This document shows positions 23,445-33,800 of a stretch of 64,000 nt of DNA, in pieces. Source of the DNA: Enoplosus armatus. Its lineage: Eukaryota; Chordata; Actinopteri; Centrarchiformes; Enoplosidae. Each line of letters opens with the position of its first letter. Within the stretch, counting starts at the first letter, position 1. A program made the translations under genes and the position numbers. The stretch is taken from positions 24,129,907-24,193,906 of the forward strand of contig NC_092192.1 in assembly GCF_043641665.1 (NCBI RefSeq), given 5' to 3'. The notes below the pieces were generated by a model that made no database searches, was not told the origin of the DNA, and saw only the letters and a list, made by a program, of their open reading frames with translations.

Positions 23445-25440
23445 TTTTTTTAATTCAATTTTATTTATATAGCGCCAAATCACAACAAAAGTCATCTCAT
23501 GACACTTTACAAATAGAGCAGGTCTAGACCGACTCTTTATAATGTTATTACGGAGACCCACCATGAGCAAGCACTTTGGCGACAGTGGCAAGGAAAAACT
23601 TCCTTTTAAGAGGCAGAAACCTCGAGCAGAACCAGACTCTAGGTGGGCGGTCATCTGCTTTGACCGGTTGGGTTTGAGAAAGAGAGGCACGGAGAGAGCG
23701 AGAGAGACATAGAGAGGGAGGGAGAAAGAGACAGAGAGAGAGATAGACGTAGAGACACAGATAGACAGACCGACAGACAGACAGAGATGTATGGCAGCAC
23801 TAGCAGTAGAAATAGCAGCTATAATTATAATAATAATGGAAATATGACTGATAATAGTAGTTACAGCTGTAATAATAGCTGAGATTAATAATAGCAATAA
23901 CAAGCTTTGATAGTAACAGAACTACGACTAAACATAATAACTGCAGTGATGAGAGTCAGGCAGGCCCATGGCAGCAGCACCCAGGCGTACCAGGACCACG
24001 ATCCACAGGAACCTGCGAGAAGACAAAGCACAAATAAACTCCGGGGAAGATATAAAGTTAGTAACATGCATTGGACTGTGATGAATGTGTAAAGATGAAG
24101 AGGGAGAGGAGGAAAGCTCAGTGCATTATGGGAAGTCCCCCAGCAGTCTACGCCTATAGCAGCATAACTAGGGGCTGGTCCAGGCAGGCCTGAGCCAGCC
24201 CTAACTATAAGCGTTATCAAAAAGCAAAGTTTTAAGCCTACTCTTAAAAGTAGAGAGTGTGTCTGCCTCCCGGACCCGAACTGGGAGCCGATTCCACAGG
24301 AGAGGAGCTTGATAGCTAAATATAGCTGGGTATCATCCGCATAGCAGTGAAAATGTATGGAGTGTTTTCTAATGATATCTCCTAAAGGAAGCATATATAA
24401 GGTGAATAGTATTGGTCCAAGCACAGAACCTTGTGGAGCTCCATGACTGACTTTTGCATACATGGAGGATTCATCGTTAACATGTACAAACTGAGATCGA
24501 TCTGATAAATACGACTTAAACCAGCTTCGTGCGGTTCCTTTGATGCCAATTAAATGTTCCAGTCTCTGTAATAGGATATGATGGTCAATGGTGTCGAATG
24601 CAGCACTAAGGTCTAACAAAACAAGCATAGAGACAAGTCCCTTGTCTGATGCAGTTAGAAGGTCATTTGTAACTTTCACCAGGGCTGTCTCTGTGCTATG
24701 ATGAGCTCTGAAACCTGACTGAAAGTCCTCAAGCAACTTATTGTCATGTAGAAAATCACACAGCTGGTTGGCGACTGCTTTCTCAAGAATCTAAGAGAGA
24801 AAGGGAAGGTTAGATATAGGTCTATAGTTGGCTAAAACCTCAGGATCAAGAGTGGGCTTTTTAAGAAGAGGTTTAATTACAGCTACTTTAAAGGACTGTG
24901 GTACGTAGCCTGTTAATAAAGACAGATTGATCATGTCTAGTAAAGAAGTGCTGACTAAAGGTAAAACTTCTTTAAGCAGCCAGGTTGGGATGGGGTCTAA
25001 GAGACAAGTTGATGGCTTAGATGAAGAGATGGTTTTAGTAATTTGGTGAAGGTCAATGGGAGAAAAGCAATCTAAATATACATCAGGTTTTACAGCTATT
25101 TCTGAGATTCCTGTGTTTGAAGGTAAGATACCACCTGAAGACAGGAGGTGATCAATTCCGTCTCTAATAGTTAGAATTTTATCATCAAAGAAGCTCATGA
25201 AATCATTACTGCTGAGGGTTATAGGAATACATGGCTCCATAGAGCTGTGACTCTCTGTCAGCCTGGCTACAGTGCTGAAGAGAAACCTGGGGTTGTCCTT
25301 GTTCTCTTCTATTAATGATGAGTAATAGGCTGCTCTGGCTTTACAGAGGTCCTTCCTATAAGTTCTAAGACTATCTTGCCAAATTAAACATGATTCCTCC
25401 AGTTTGGTGGAGCGCCATTTCCTTTCAACAAGATAATACG
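23445..25440 (-). mobile_element. L2/Maui-type LINE, copy L2-1
   Basis: The 3' end is at the left (T run, TTCAATTTTATTTATATAGCG) and the 5' truncation at the right, near 25440. The GA/GACA-rich 3' UTR (23690-23800) and an RT-coding part follow the same order as in L2-2 (43060-45515), at roughly 95 percent identity. Relative to L2-2 it lacks about 700 bp: the junction at about 24323 joins sequence equal to 43951 and 44646 of L2-2. It retains about 230 bp (around 25105-25325) that L2-2 lost. No target duplication was fixed. Confidence 0.88.
23885..25430 (-). pseudogene. L2 reverse transcriptase, broken (L2-1)
   Basis: Read from the right, the EN-RT linker (LVERKWRSTKLEES, then MEPCIPITLSSNDF) leads into [13 protein letters not shown], stop, [73 protein letters not shown] and [10 protein letters not shown]. 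The A-motif Asp, the [10 protein letters not shown] block and the catalytic YADD are intact. An in-frame TAG (Lys in L2-2) at about 24790 and the 700-bp deletion just after YADD, which fuses to unrelated frame, inactivate it. The endonuclease domain is missing by 5' truncation. Confidence 0.88.
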
Positions 25441-25656
25441 TACCTGTCCTCGTAAATGCCTTGTTTAGTTTTTCATCAAAACATACCTATTTGCATAGTC
25501 TTTGGAGTCTTGTTTGAGGAAACATGTGACTAAAACTGTCGCATTTTGAATGTTTCTTGCTACATAATTTGTTGTCAGTTTGTTTGAGCAACAAAAATAC
25601 TTGTCTTTTATGAAATATACAGTATCTATTTGAAGGTAAGCTATGCTACTTTAATA
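25441..25656. other. Spacer; ends in TA target dinucleotide
   Basis: Short AT-rich spacer. TA at 25655-25656 is the putative target duplication of the following transposon. Confidence 0.4.
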
Positions 25657-25794
25657 CACAGCAAAAATTGGAGAGTTGAAATTTCAGAGTTGAATTCAAC
25701 TCTGGAAGTGTGATTTTAACACATTATGAGTTAAATGGTGCTCAGTGTTGGAGTTATTTGAGAGAGTTGATCACATCAGTGTTACTTTAACTCT
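25657..25794. repeat. Left terminal inverted repeat and subterminal array
   Basis: Begins CACAGCAAAAA. Contains repeated GAGTTGA, AACTC and GTGTT motifs, including GAGTTGAATTCAACTC, a perfect 16-bp palindrome near 25691-25706. Confidence 0.75.
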
Positions 25795-25802
25795 GTAGAG
25801 CG

Positions 25803-26490
25803 TAGTGGTGTGTGATACTGCAAGATTTGGTATCGATCCGATACCAAGTAAATACAGGGCCAGTATTGCAGATACCAATACAGATACTTTTTAATAATTA
25901 AGGTTGATACATCATCAAATTGCTAAATCTGAATGAATTTTCATGACCATTTAAGTGTTTTTGTGATTTTTCTTTTGGATTATTTATTAGTTAAAACCCA
26001 GGACAGAATTTGGGCAAAGTTTATAGGTAAATAGAAAATACTTTATTATCATAATTAAAGTTTTTGTTCAGAAACAATAGAACAGTAACAAAACAATTTT
26101 TCCCCATACATTGTCATGTCTGGATTTTTTTCTTAAATAAACAAAGTGCACAAAATTATCACTCGAGAACAAATTAAAACAAATTATTTTTTTGAGGTAG
26201 AGTGTTCAGAAACTACAATACAAAAATTAAATAAAATTTCTCCCTTCATTGCACTTCTTTTCTGGATTTCTGGACTATGTGCTGCTTGTGTGTGTGTGCT
26301 GCTGGCCGGGCCTGGCGGCTGAGCCTGCTCGCTTGTTTGCCTGGCGCCGCTGAGTCACGTGATGGTACAACATCAAAACACAAGAGGGGGGTATGAAAAA
26401 GAATCGACCTCATTACACTGGTATCGATCAATATCAATACCAACGTTGGTATCGATATTATCGATATTTGGATCGATCCGCCCACCACGA
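25803..26490. mobile_element. hAT MITE with 8-bp target duplication, nested in the CACTA-like element
   Basis: The left end TAGTGGTGTGTGATAC and the inverted right end (complement TCGTGGTGGGCGGATC) are imperfect inverted repeats. Further in, both arms carry GGTATCGAT-type blocks. The flanks GTAGAGCG (25795-25802) and GTAGAGAG (26491-26498) agree at 7 of 8 positions, the hAT duplication length. The 688 bp has no transposase. The left subterminal array of the host element stops at the left flank, and its leader sequence resumes after the right flank. Confidence 0.8.
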
Positions 26491-26609
26491 GTAGAGAGGT
26501 AACTTCAAAATGAAGCCCCTCCCAGGTGCCCGGGAGTCTCACTTGTTCGGTTGGCGACATTGAGAGGACTTTGCTAGTTTTTCCTCGTGTCATGCAGTTT
26601 TACACGGTA
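26491..26609 (+). other. Leader and non-coding first exon of the SAMD3-like gene
   Basis: GC-richer sequence runs into ...CATGCAGTTTTACACG and then GTAAGT at 26610, a strong splice donor. The next acceptor on the strand is TTGCATGTCTCAG ending at 27102, five bases before the start ATG at 27108. The transcription start is unknown; no clear TATA box is visible. Confidence 0.5.
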
Positions 26610-27107
26610 AGTGGAATTCAGTCAAACTTACTGAAAACATTATAAACTTTTGCTGTGAACTGCACTACGTGCAACCAAACAGCTTTGGAGGATATATGCT
26701 ATACAAAGCCTTTGTTTGTTGCTTGGACTGAACAGTGAATATGTCTCGGTGATTAGCTCATTTTAGCTAGCTGTCGATAGCAGCTAGCTAACTGCTTCAG
26801 ACTTTATCAATGATTTAACAAATCACATGAAAGCACAAGGCGATGAAAAACAAAGCCTTACATTTTTAATGTATGAACTGTTGATTGGCGCTGGCTCTAA
26901 TGTGCGTCCCCCCCCCCCCCTTGTGTTGCGCAATTTTGCAGTGTGGTTGAACATCAAAAGTGCCGCAAAAAAAGAAAAAGAAAACCTGTTCGAGCACCCA
27001 GAGACCTTTCTCACATGTCTAGTTGTCTGCGTGACCGGGACTTTGCCTTAGTTGTTACATTTCCATCTTCATGTTAATTTACTTTGTTCTTGCATGTCTC
27101 AGTAAAA

Positions 27108-29097
27108 ATGCTGGTCCAGGTTAAGTACAACCAACTACAGAAATACGTGAAGTTGGATGAGGTTGGAGGACAGTATGACTTTCTGCAATTTAATGACAAA
27201 GGTATGTAATTTACTTGCATGAGTGATAATTTTGAAAAAGTTGAAAAAACTCATTGTGGAAGCTCCTTAATGTCATGCAGACTTTCTTCAATGTGGATAT
27301 ATTGTTTAACAGTTCCACAAATGCAACTTGTCAATCTTTTGCAATAATTATACAGTGGTTAATTAATGTATTGAACATCAGTAATTTGCAGTGAGGAGAA
27401 AGGAGCAGTGCAGACTTAAAATGTATATTCAGTTTCATTTCACAATTTTTCCAGTCATTGAGAAGTTTTGCCTGCCGCCTGGTGCCAAAGTTATTTACAA
27501 GGATGCTACAGGGACAGAAGTTGATGCAGAAATATTTAGTGACCTTGTTGGACAAGGCAACGTATTACTGACAGTTTTCTCTGATGATGGTGAGATACCC
27601 AGCCAGGTATAATCAAGCATTCTGCACGTTATATAATAAAATTACTGTATATTAAATTTTTCCTATCATTGTCTTTATTTTTCTCAGAGTTCTCTGACTT
27701 GTCTCCTGCTTCTGAGATGTCTGACTCAAGGTTCAGCTCAAGTTCTTCAACTATAATCGTGGATGAGATCCCCCGCAAGAGACTAAGATTTGTGGATGAA
27801 AATGATGCAGTATCTGCTAAACAGGTTGAAACAAACCATGTCTTTGCTCAACCATACCATAGACAACTCTGTGATTTTCCAGAAGATGAGAGAGACCTTT
27901 CAGCACCGTCAGAAGCTTGTTAATGACCCAGGCAGAAGTGTTGATGTCCTTTCCACCTTCTCAAGATTCCTGGATACAAAAGGATTGGTAAGAAAGGAAT
28001 TGTATATTTTGAATGTCTTGAAATTTGTAATAACTGTTGTTTAATTTCTTAAAGGTGGACCAAGACTTCTCCCCTGTTTGGTGATGACACATCCTCCATG
28101 CTGCTTCAGAAATGGGACGTTTTCTTCAAACTAAATGTCATAAAAGAGGCTAAGCGGCTCACTTCAACACCAGAGTTGCGTCGCTTGGTGCAGTCAGCAG
28201 AAAGTCCCCCAGGAAGTGATCTTAATGAGGCAACAAGTGAGTTGTATTTTTTTGCTTGTTTTAAAGCAATTGGATTTACAGTAGTTTCATTTATCATTAT
28301 ACATATGATTAAAATTAGAACACAAGAATACTTGTGACAGTCTAGATTTGTTTATTCTTGTGTATCTCTCACAATTGACCTGCTTTTTGGGATGAATATA
28401 AACAATGGATGGAAGAGTGTCATAAATCTCATAGTCCCTCCTCGTTTTCATTGAAACTCAAAGAATTAATTTTGAAGAGGTCTTAGTTTATTCTTGTGCC
28501 TCTTTATCCTAAGCCTACGACCAAGAAATGGCGTCCCTGTTGTTGCTGATACATCCACCATCACCAGGCGTACCGAAGTCTCCAAAAATCAGTGCAAGTG
28601 ATGCAGTTGAGAGGCTCGTAATCTTTCATAAGGTAATTATAATATTATGGTTATTATAATAATTTTGCAAGTCACCTTCTCAGCTACAAGTGTAAATGAG
28701 TAACGTGTAAATAGCCAGTCAGAAGATGTTTGAACAATCATATTTACTTTTTAGTTTTCTCTGTGGCTGCAGACCATTCTTGTGAATAACTTTTTCTTGT
28801 TCCTTATCTCAACACCAGTCATGCTGCAGTCTGGAGGAGCATCTCCGTAACCATGAAGGTCAGCAGCCATACCTCCTCGCTGTTGGGCGTCAGAAGAGCA
28901 AGATTGACAACTTCTACATCGCCATGGATAAGCATCTCATTCCATGCCAGGCAAACCGCTCACTCGGGGCATTTGATGAACTTTTCAAAGTACATTTTGT
29001 GTTTAATTTGTCTTATGATGCTCCATTGGTAAACTTCTACACATTCTTGCAGACAAAAGTGTATAACATTGATGTGGAGAAAATGAAGGCGTACTAA
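27108..29097 (+). pseudogene. SAMD3-like multi-exon gene carried by the transposon, broken
   Basis: Six coding exons with GT-AG borders and matching phases: 27108-27201, 27455-27589, 27688-27987, 28055-28236, 28514-28632, 28819-29097 (TAA). The product starts MLVQVKYNQLQKYVKLDEVG, continues VIEKFCLPPGAKVIYKDATG and EFSDLSPASEMSDSRF (Ser-rich), then NHTIDNSVIFQKMRETFQ, RLTSTPELRRLVQSAES, YDQEMASLLLLIH and SLEEHLRNHEGQQPYLLAVG, ending VYNIDVEKMKAY. I recognise this as the family annotated in teleosts as 'sterile alpha motif domain-containing protein 3-like'; its biochemical role is unknown. The N-terminus could be a PB1-like fold (inference). Breaks: after SAKQ (about 27826) the frame changes and, from memory of the family, about 100 residues are missing; in exon 4b (28071-28074) CCCC for CCC shifts the frame into TGA. 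Confidence 0.78.
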
Positions 29098-29158
29098 AGA
29101 AAGAGTGTGCATCAAAGCCTGACACTTACATTGATTTTTTGATGGAAGTTACTTTAAG

Positions 29159-30529
29159 ACCCACCCTTTGTTTACAGCCGAAAGACATGCATTACAAATT
29201 CAAATATACTATGATGATTTTGAAACAGCCAATCCCCTTGGCTCCAAGCGTGGAATTCATAAAATTGGTTGTCTGTATTTTGTTATAAGAAACCTGCCCC
29301 CTTAATTCAATTCAGTTTTGATGAACATTCATTTGGTAGCACTTTTTCACACACAGGATCTGCAAAAGTATCGTTTTGATGTTATACTTGAACCATTGAT
29401 AAATGATGTCAAAATACTGGAAAGCCAGGGCCTAAGTCTTGCATTTTCTGATGAGCCTGTATATGGTACAATCTGCCAGATCACTGGAGATAATCTGGGG
29501 ATGCACACAATTCTTGGTTTTAATGAGTCATTCAGTAGCCGTCATTTCTGTCACCTTTGTTTGATTGAGAAAGATGATTGTCAAACTGTATTCAGTGAGG
29601 ATGATCCAAAAGTGATCCTTCGTGGAAAAGATGTTTGAAATGCATTGCCAGTCTCTCCAGGAAAACCCACAATTGAAGACACTGTATGGTTTGAAAAATA
29701 ATTCTACACTGAATTCATTGAAGTATTTCCATGTTTGTAATAATTACCTTCTTGAGGGAGTTGCTCAATGCGAGGTCAAATTGCTGTTCGGATATTTATT
29801 TACTTGAAATAATGAACATTGTTTTTTCTCCTTCTCTCACTGTAGGTTTGACAATATATTTAAAGCATTTGATTGTTGACCACCACAACCTAATTGTTGT
29901 ATCCACACAAACGCTTAATACCTAAGCATCACGTCATGATTCATTACCCATCTTCTATAAGGAAAATCGGCCCCTTATTATATATGTGGTCAATGAGGTT
30001 CGAAGCCAAACACAAGCTGTTTAAAGATTATTTTAAACATTTTAAAAACATAACCAGATCACTTGCTAAAAAGCATCAGATGGCCATCGCCTATCACTGG
30101 GAAACAGTTGCCCTCAAACAAAGTGAGTATGGGCGGATTAAATCTTTTTCACTTAGAGATGAGATTGTGGTCAATAATGAAATGCTTGAAATGGTCCTGT
30201 CAAAAGAAGTTTTCTCAACTAGTTGGGTTAAAGTTGATGGTGTAGAGTATAAAGCTGGACTTGTTTGCAGTGCAATGGAAGAAGACATGCCAGTCTTTTG
30301 CCAAATAAGTGATGTACTTTTGGTTGAAGATCAGATTGTTTTGTTGACAAACAAGCTATTCACAGAGAATTTTGACGACCATCGTCATGCATTCAGAGTT
30401 TTATGTACTGAAGAAAGATGTATATTGAAAATGTCTGAGCTAAAATTTCACAAACCATTTGATATTCAAAGCTCATACTGTGTTTCAGATGAGAAATTGT
30501 ACATTTTACCTGCATTGACGATGTTTTAA
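29159..30529 (+). pseudogene. CACTA/tnp2-like transposase, broken
   Basis: The reading gives QIQIYYDDFETANPLGSKRG with candidate catalytic Asp codons at 29213-29218, then GCLYFVIRNLPP, then stop TAA (29303). FNSVLMNIHLVALFHT and CQITGDNLGMHTILGFNES (second candidate Asp) follow, with FCHLCLIEKDDC. A frameshift follows KDV (about 29634). FEMHCQSLQENPQLKTLYGL then runs to NNYLLEGVAQ, which lacks the residues I expect between NNY and LLEGV. EIMNIVFSPSLTVGL is in another frame. Last is a 211-residue open stretch to 30529 with LIPKHHVMIHYPSSIRKIGP and LYMWSMRFEAKH (candidate Glu). The DGFNPFG-like block followed by NLPP, and the later FEAKH block, parallel tnp2 transposases. At least four lesions make it inactive. 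Confidence 0.72.
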
Positions 30530-30619
30530 TGTACAATGAACAAGGAAAATAAATACCATTGTTGGAAATGTATTTTGTTTTATGGAATTCATTCTTACAA
30601 ATAATTAACACTTTTTAGT

Positions 30620-30879
30620 GTAGATAGCCTGACACTTTAGGGAGTGAAGCCAACACTAACCAGGGTGTAAAAAAAAGTATCTCAGCAGTGTTGTCTTATC
30701 CCTTAGTGTTAATTTAAGTCTGTTTAGCGAGTTAAAGAAGGAACTCTGGCACAGTGTTAAATGTGTAACTATTTCAAAAGTGTTGATTTAACTCTAGAGA
30801 GTGTGGAGCTGTATAAACCCTGAAAAAGTGTTGAAATCAACTTTGTGGGAGTTAATTCAACACTGGACTTTTTGCTGTG
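30620..30879. repeat. Right terminal inverted repeat and subterminal array
   Basis: About ten GTGTTRA/AGTTAA/AACTCT-type motifs lead up to the terminal TTTTTGCTGTG, mirroring the left end. Confidence 0.72.
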
Positions 30880-30881
30880 TA

Positions 30882-33800
30882 GAATTGGCTTATTTTAATT
30901 TATAATGGAAAATGAATGCCTACATGCAATCAGATTGCAGGTAATGGGTCGTTGTGGCAATGAGAAATTCCCTGTGACTTTTAAATGGAGGACTCATTTG
31001 GTAACATGTCGGTGGTTAGTGCTATCCCTTAGAGATCCCATCCCCTCCACAGTGTGAACACTCCCACTTGTGTTCACTGGAATCCACAACAAAGCCGACA
31101 CCACCCATGCACCCCTACATGATAGAGTTGTTGGTAATTTCTGGTCTTCATATTCATTCACATATATTGGTGGGACATTTCCACTTATCTTGATTATAGT
31201 TTTCCCGCAATTCAATTGGTACTTGCCTTTGTAAAGGCCGCAGAGGCTGCTGGCTAGTACAACAAACTGAACTAAAGGAGTAAACACCCAACAAAGCTCT
31301 AGTAAAGAAAGTTTAAGTTAAGGCATCCAAACCTTTTTTAAAAACAACTCAAAACTCAAAGACTCTTCAGATGTTGTGCAGTACTTTTGACCTCTTTTTT
31401 ACTTTGGTATAAGGTGGGCTGGCTGGTGCACACTGGAGGAAAACAAAGATGAATAATGCTGAAGAAAGCCGCCAGGACTGACAGGTCCCAGCGTGGGAGC
31501 CAAAATGGTCATCAGGAAGTCTTCGGGGTTGTGACAGAGTCAAAAATAGACAGAACTGGCAGGATGCACTTGTTCTGTTCATAGTTTTTCATTTCATGCT
31601 GAGGATGGATTGATCAGCACCATTACATTTCACTCAATCTTGATCAAAATCCTGTTATTGGTTATTGGAGTTTGAATTTTTTGAAGCGCTCCATCATCAG
31701 ATAAATTTACAACCACACAAAGACAGACAGTGAGAGAGTGTGTGTGTGTGTGTACTGAGGCTGCCAGGGGATGACTATTTCATATACAGCTTTCTTTGGG
31801 AACAACTCAAGCATTAATATGGTTATTTTCTGCGTTTCCTCCACTGCTCAGAATTTCAAATTGATTGACGTTAGGTAGAGTAGCTCAGGAAACATTTTCA
31901 ATAGGAGAACAAATCTTTCATTAAATGGCTTCAAAGAAATGCAGTTATTTATTTACATATTTTAAACAAATATTCTGCCTCTGAACATCATAAGAAGGGA
32001 AGGAAGCCTTTCCTCTTTACAAATTTGTAAAGATTTCAAGCAGATGCCGCTACAGTAATGAACTGCTGAATGCAGACAAATTCACTTGGAAAATAATTTT
32101 CAACACTGGTAATGGCCTCTCATGTGGAGAAAAGGTCCCACTTGCTAACTAAGAGGCTACTGTGCCTGGTCCACTGCAGTTATGACTCACAGGTACAAAA
32201 GCAATTATAAACATTTTCTGCATACTGCTTTGACGCAGCCATCTGTTATTATAACCACATATTGAGTATTTCTGAATTAGTTCTTCAGTTCCTGTTTTTT
32301 CTGGCTGTCAGTTTCACTTGCTCTGTCGAAGTGGATTATTTCTTTAATCTTTGTGCCATTCTTTCTTATTTTTAGGAGGACAGCGTTACCTTTAGTGACA
32401 GTGAAAAGAAACAACATGTACACGTCAGTTTAAAACCTTGTGAGTTATCCATAAACCGGTTAGCATATTTGGATTAGACGCATTTGCTATAGGTCAGTTT
32501 CCAGCTTTGAATTTGTAATGCTTATAAGCTTTAGCAGCTCCTAAGGGCCTGTGTCCACCAAAGCGCTGAAAACGCCCAGCTGGGAGCGCTTTGGAGGCGT
32601 TCATGTTCATGTGGGATTTGGGGAGGTTACCTAATGACAAATCTCTTTCTGTAGTCTGTCATTCAGTGTGTGGCCTTCTTGTCTTTACTAAGTCATTTAA
32701 CATGAGCTTCTTTCTAAAATATCTGTGCATGTTGGGGGTAATAGTCATTATGTGTAGGGTGTCATATCAAAGATTTTTATTGATCTGAAGGTCTGTTTCC
32801 AATTTATAAAAAGGTTTACCAGCCTTCAGCCCCTCTGACTGACCCTGTGTGCTGCTTCCACATTGTAATGGTTGACCATTAACTGACTGGAAATTTGAAG
32901 CTCTTATCCAGCAGCTGTTTAGCTGAACTGAGCCTCATATTGCACACCTTAGATTCCACCTCATCTCAGGGCATGTTTAACCAGATAAAGAAGCAATCTC
33001 ATACATGTGGATACTGATACTGGTACATAAGTAACGTTCCAAAGTAGTTAGAATTGATGAAAACAGTTAGACTGGGGAATGAGCCAGTGCTGACACTAAT
33101 GTAAACCTCATGGTGGTTAGAAGACAGTTATAATAGAGTCCCTTCATCAATCAATTCTTCAATTTCAGGAAATCTGATATATATAAAACTTTTTTGAGAT
33201 ATCTGAAGTTTTTCACAGAAAAGTTGCTCTTTCTATAAAAGCAAGATTCAACAAAGTGTGGAAGTATGGAAACAGACTTAGCAAATAAATCATGACGTAC
33301 ATGAAGCATGTGACTTTAACGACCATTGAAGCTTCCACTCCACTGAAGACATTAGATATATGTGGAGCCACGAGGAGACTGTCCCTCAATTAGGGTTAGG
33401 GAAACAAGCAGAAATTCCATATTTCTATCATGTTTTTCAGCATTTGAGGTTCGACTGGAGCTCTTTTAATTACATCATCTTGTGTTCTCTTCTTCTGCAA
33501 TGGTTTAATGGCACCCGACTGGAGCACTGGTGCCACCTACTGCTTATCGCAATGAACCAACTCCTGATAATCGCATAATGGTAGTGGATGGAAACAGACA
33601 TTCAATTGAATTTTCTTTTGCGTATTTTCTTGAAATTGGGTTAAAATGTGTGATACATTTGGATCAAAACCTGGCTAGTGGCTATTATAAGTAATGGCAG
33701 TGTCCTTCCATCCCCTCCTCTCTGTAGTGCATCTGAAAGTATGGCCAGCTTTCCATCTTTGGCACTGTGTCCTTGTTTTGTTACATTAGAAACTTTAAAA

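Larger units (their letters stand above)
25657..30879 (+). mobile_element. CACTA-like DNA transposon carrying a SAMD3-like gene and a transposase
   Basis: The left end CACAGCAAAAATTGGAGAG and the inverted right end (complement CACAGCAAAAAGTCCAG) share a perfect 11-bp tip, then AG-GTTGAA. TA lies outside both ends (25655-25656, 30880-30881). Subterminal regions on both sides are packed with short GTGTTGA, GAGTTGA and AACTCT motifs in both orientations, as expected for CACTA/EnSpm transposase-binding arrays. Inside, on one strand, are a non-coding first exon with splice donor (26609/26610), a multi-exon SAMD3-like gene (27108-29097) and a transposase with CACTA/tnp2-like blocks (29159-30529). 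The length is 5223 bp, about 4.5 kb without the nested hAT MITE. Both genes are broken. A KDZ-type assignment cannot be fully excluded. Confidence 0.78.

Noticed and set aside
26246..26593. 115-residue minus-strand frame
   Set aside because: It crosses the right boundary of the hAT MITE into the leader of the CACTA-like element, so it cannot be an ancestral gene.
29159..30529. Assignment of the transposase to the KDZ (Kyakuja/Dileera/Zisupton) group
   Set aside because: Considered because of similar blocks, but the CACAG tips, subterminal arrays and DGFNPFG-like plus NLPP order fit CACTA better. Not excluded without an alignment.
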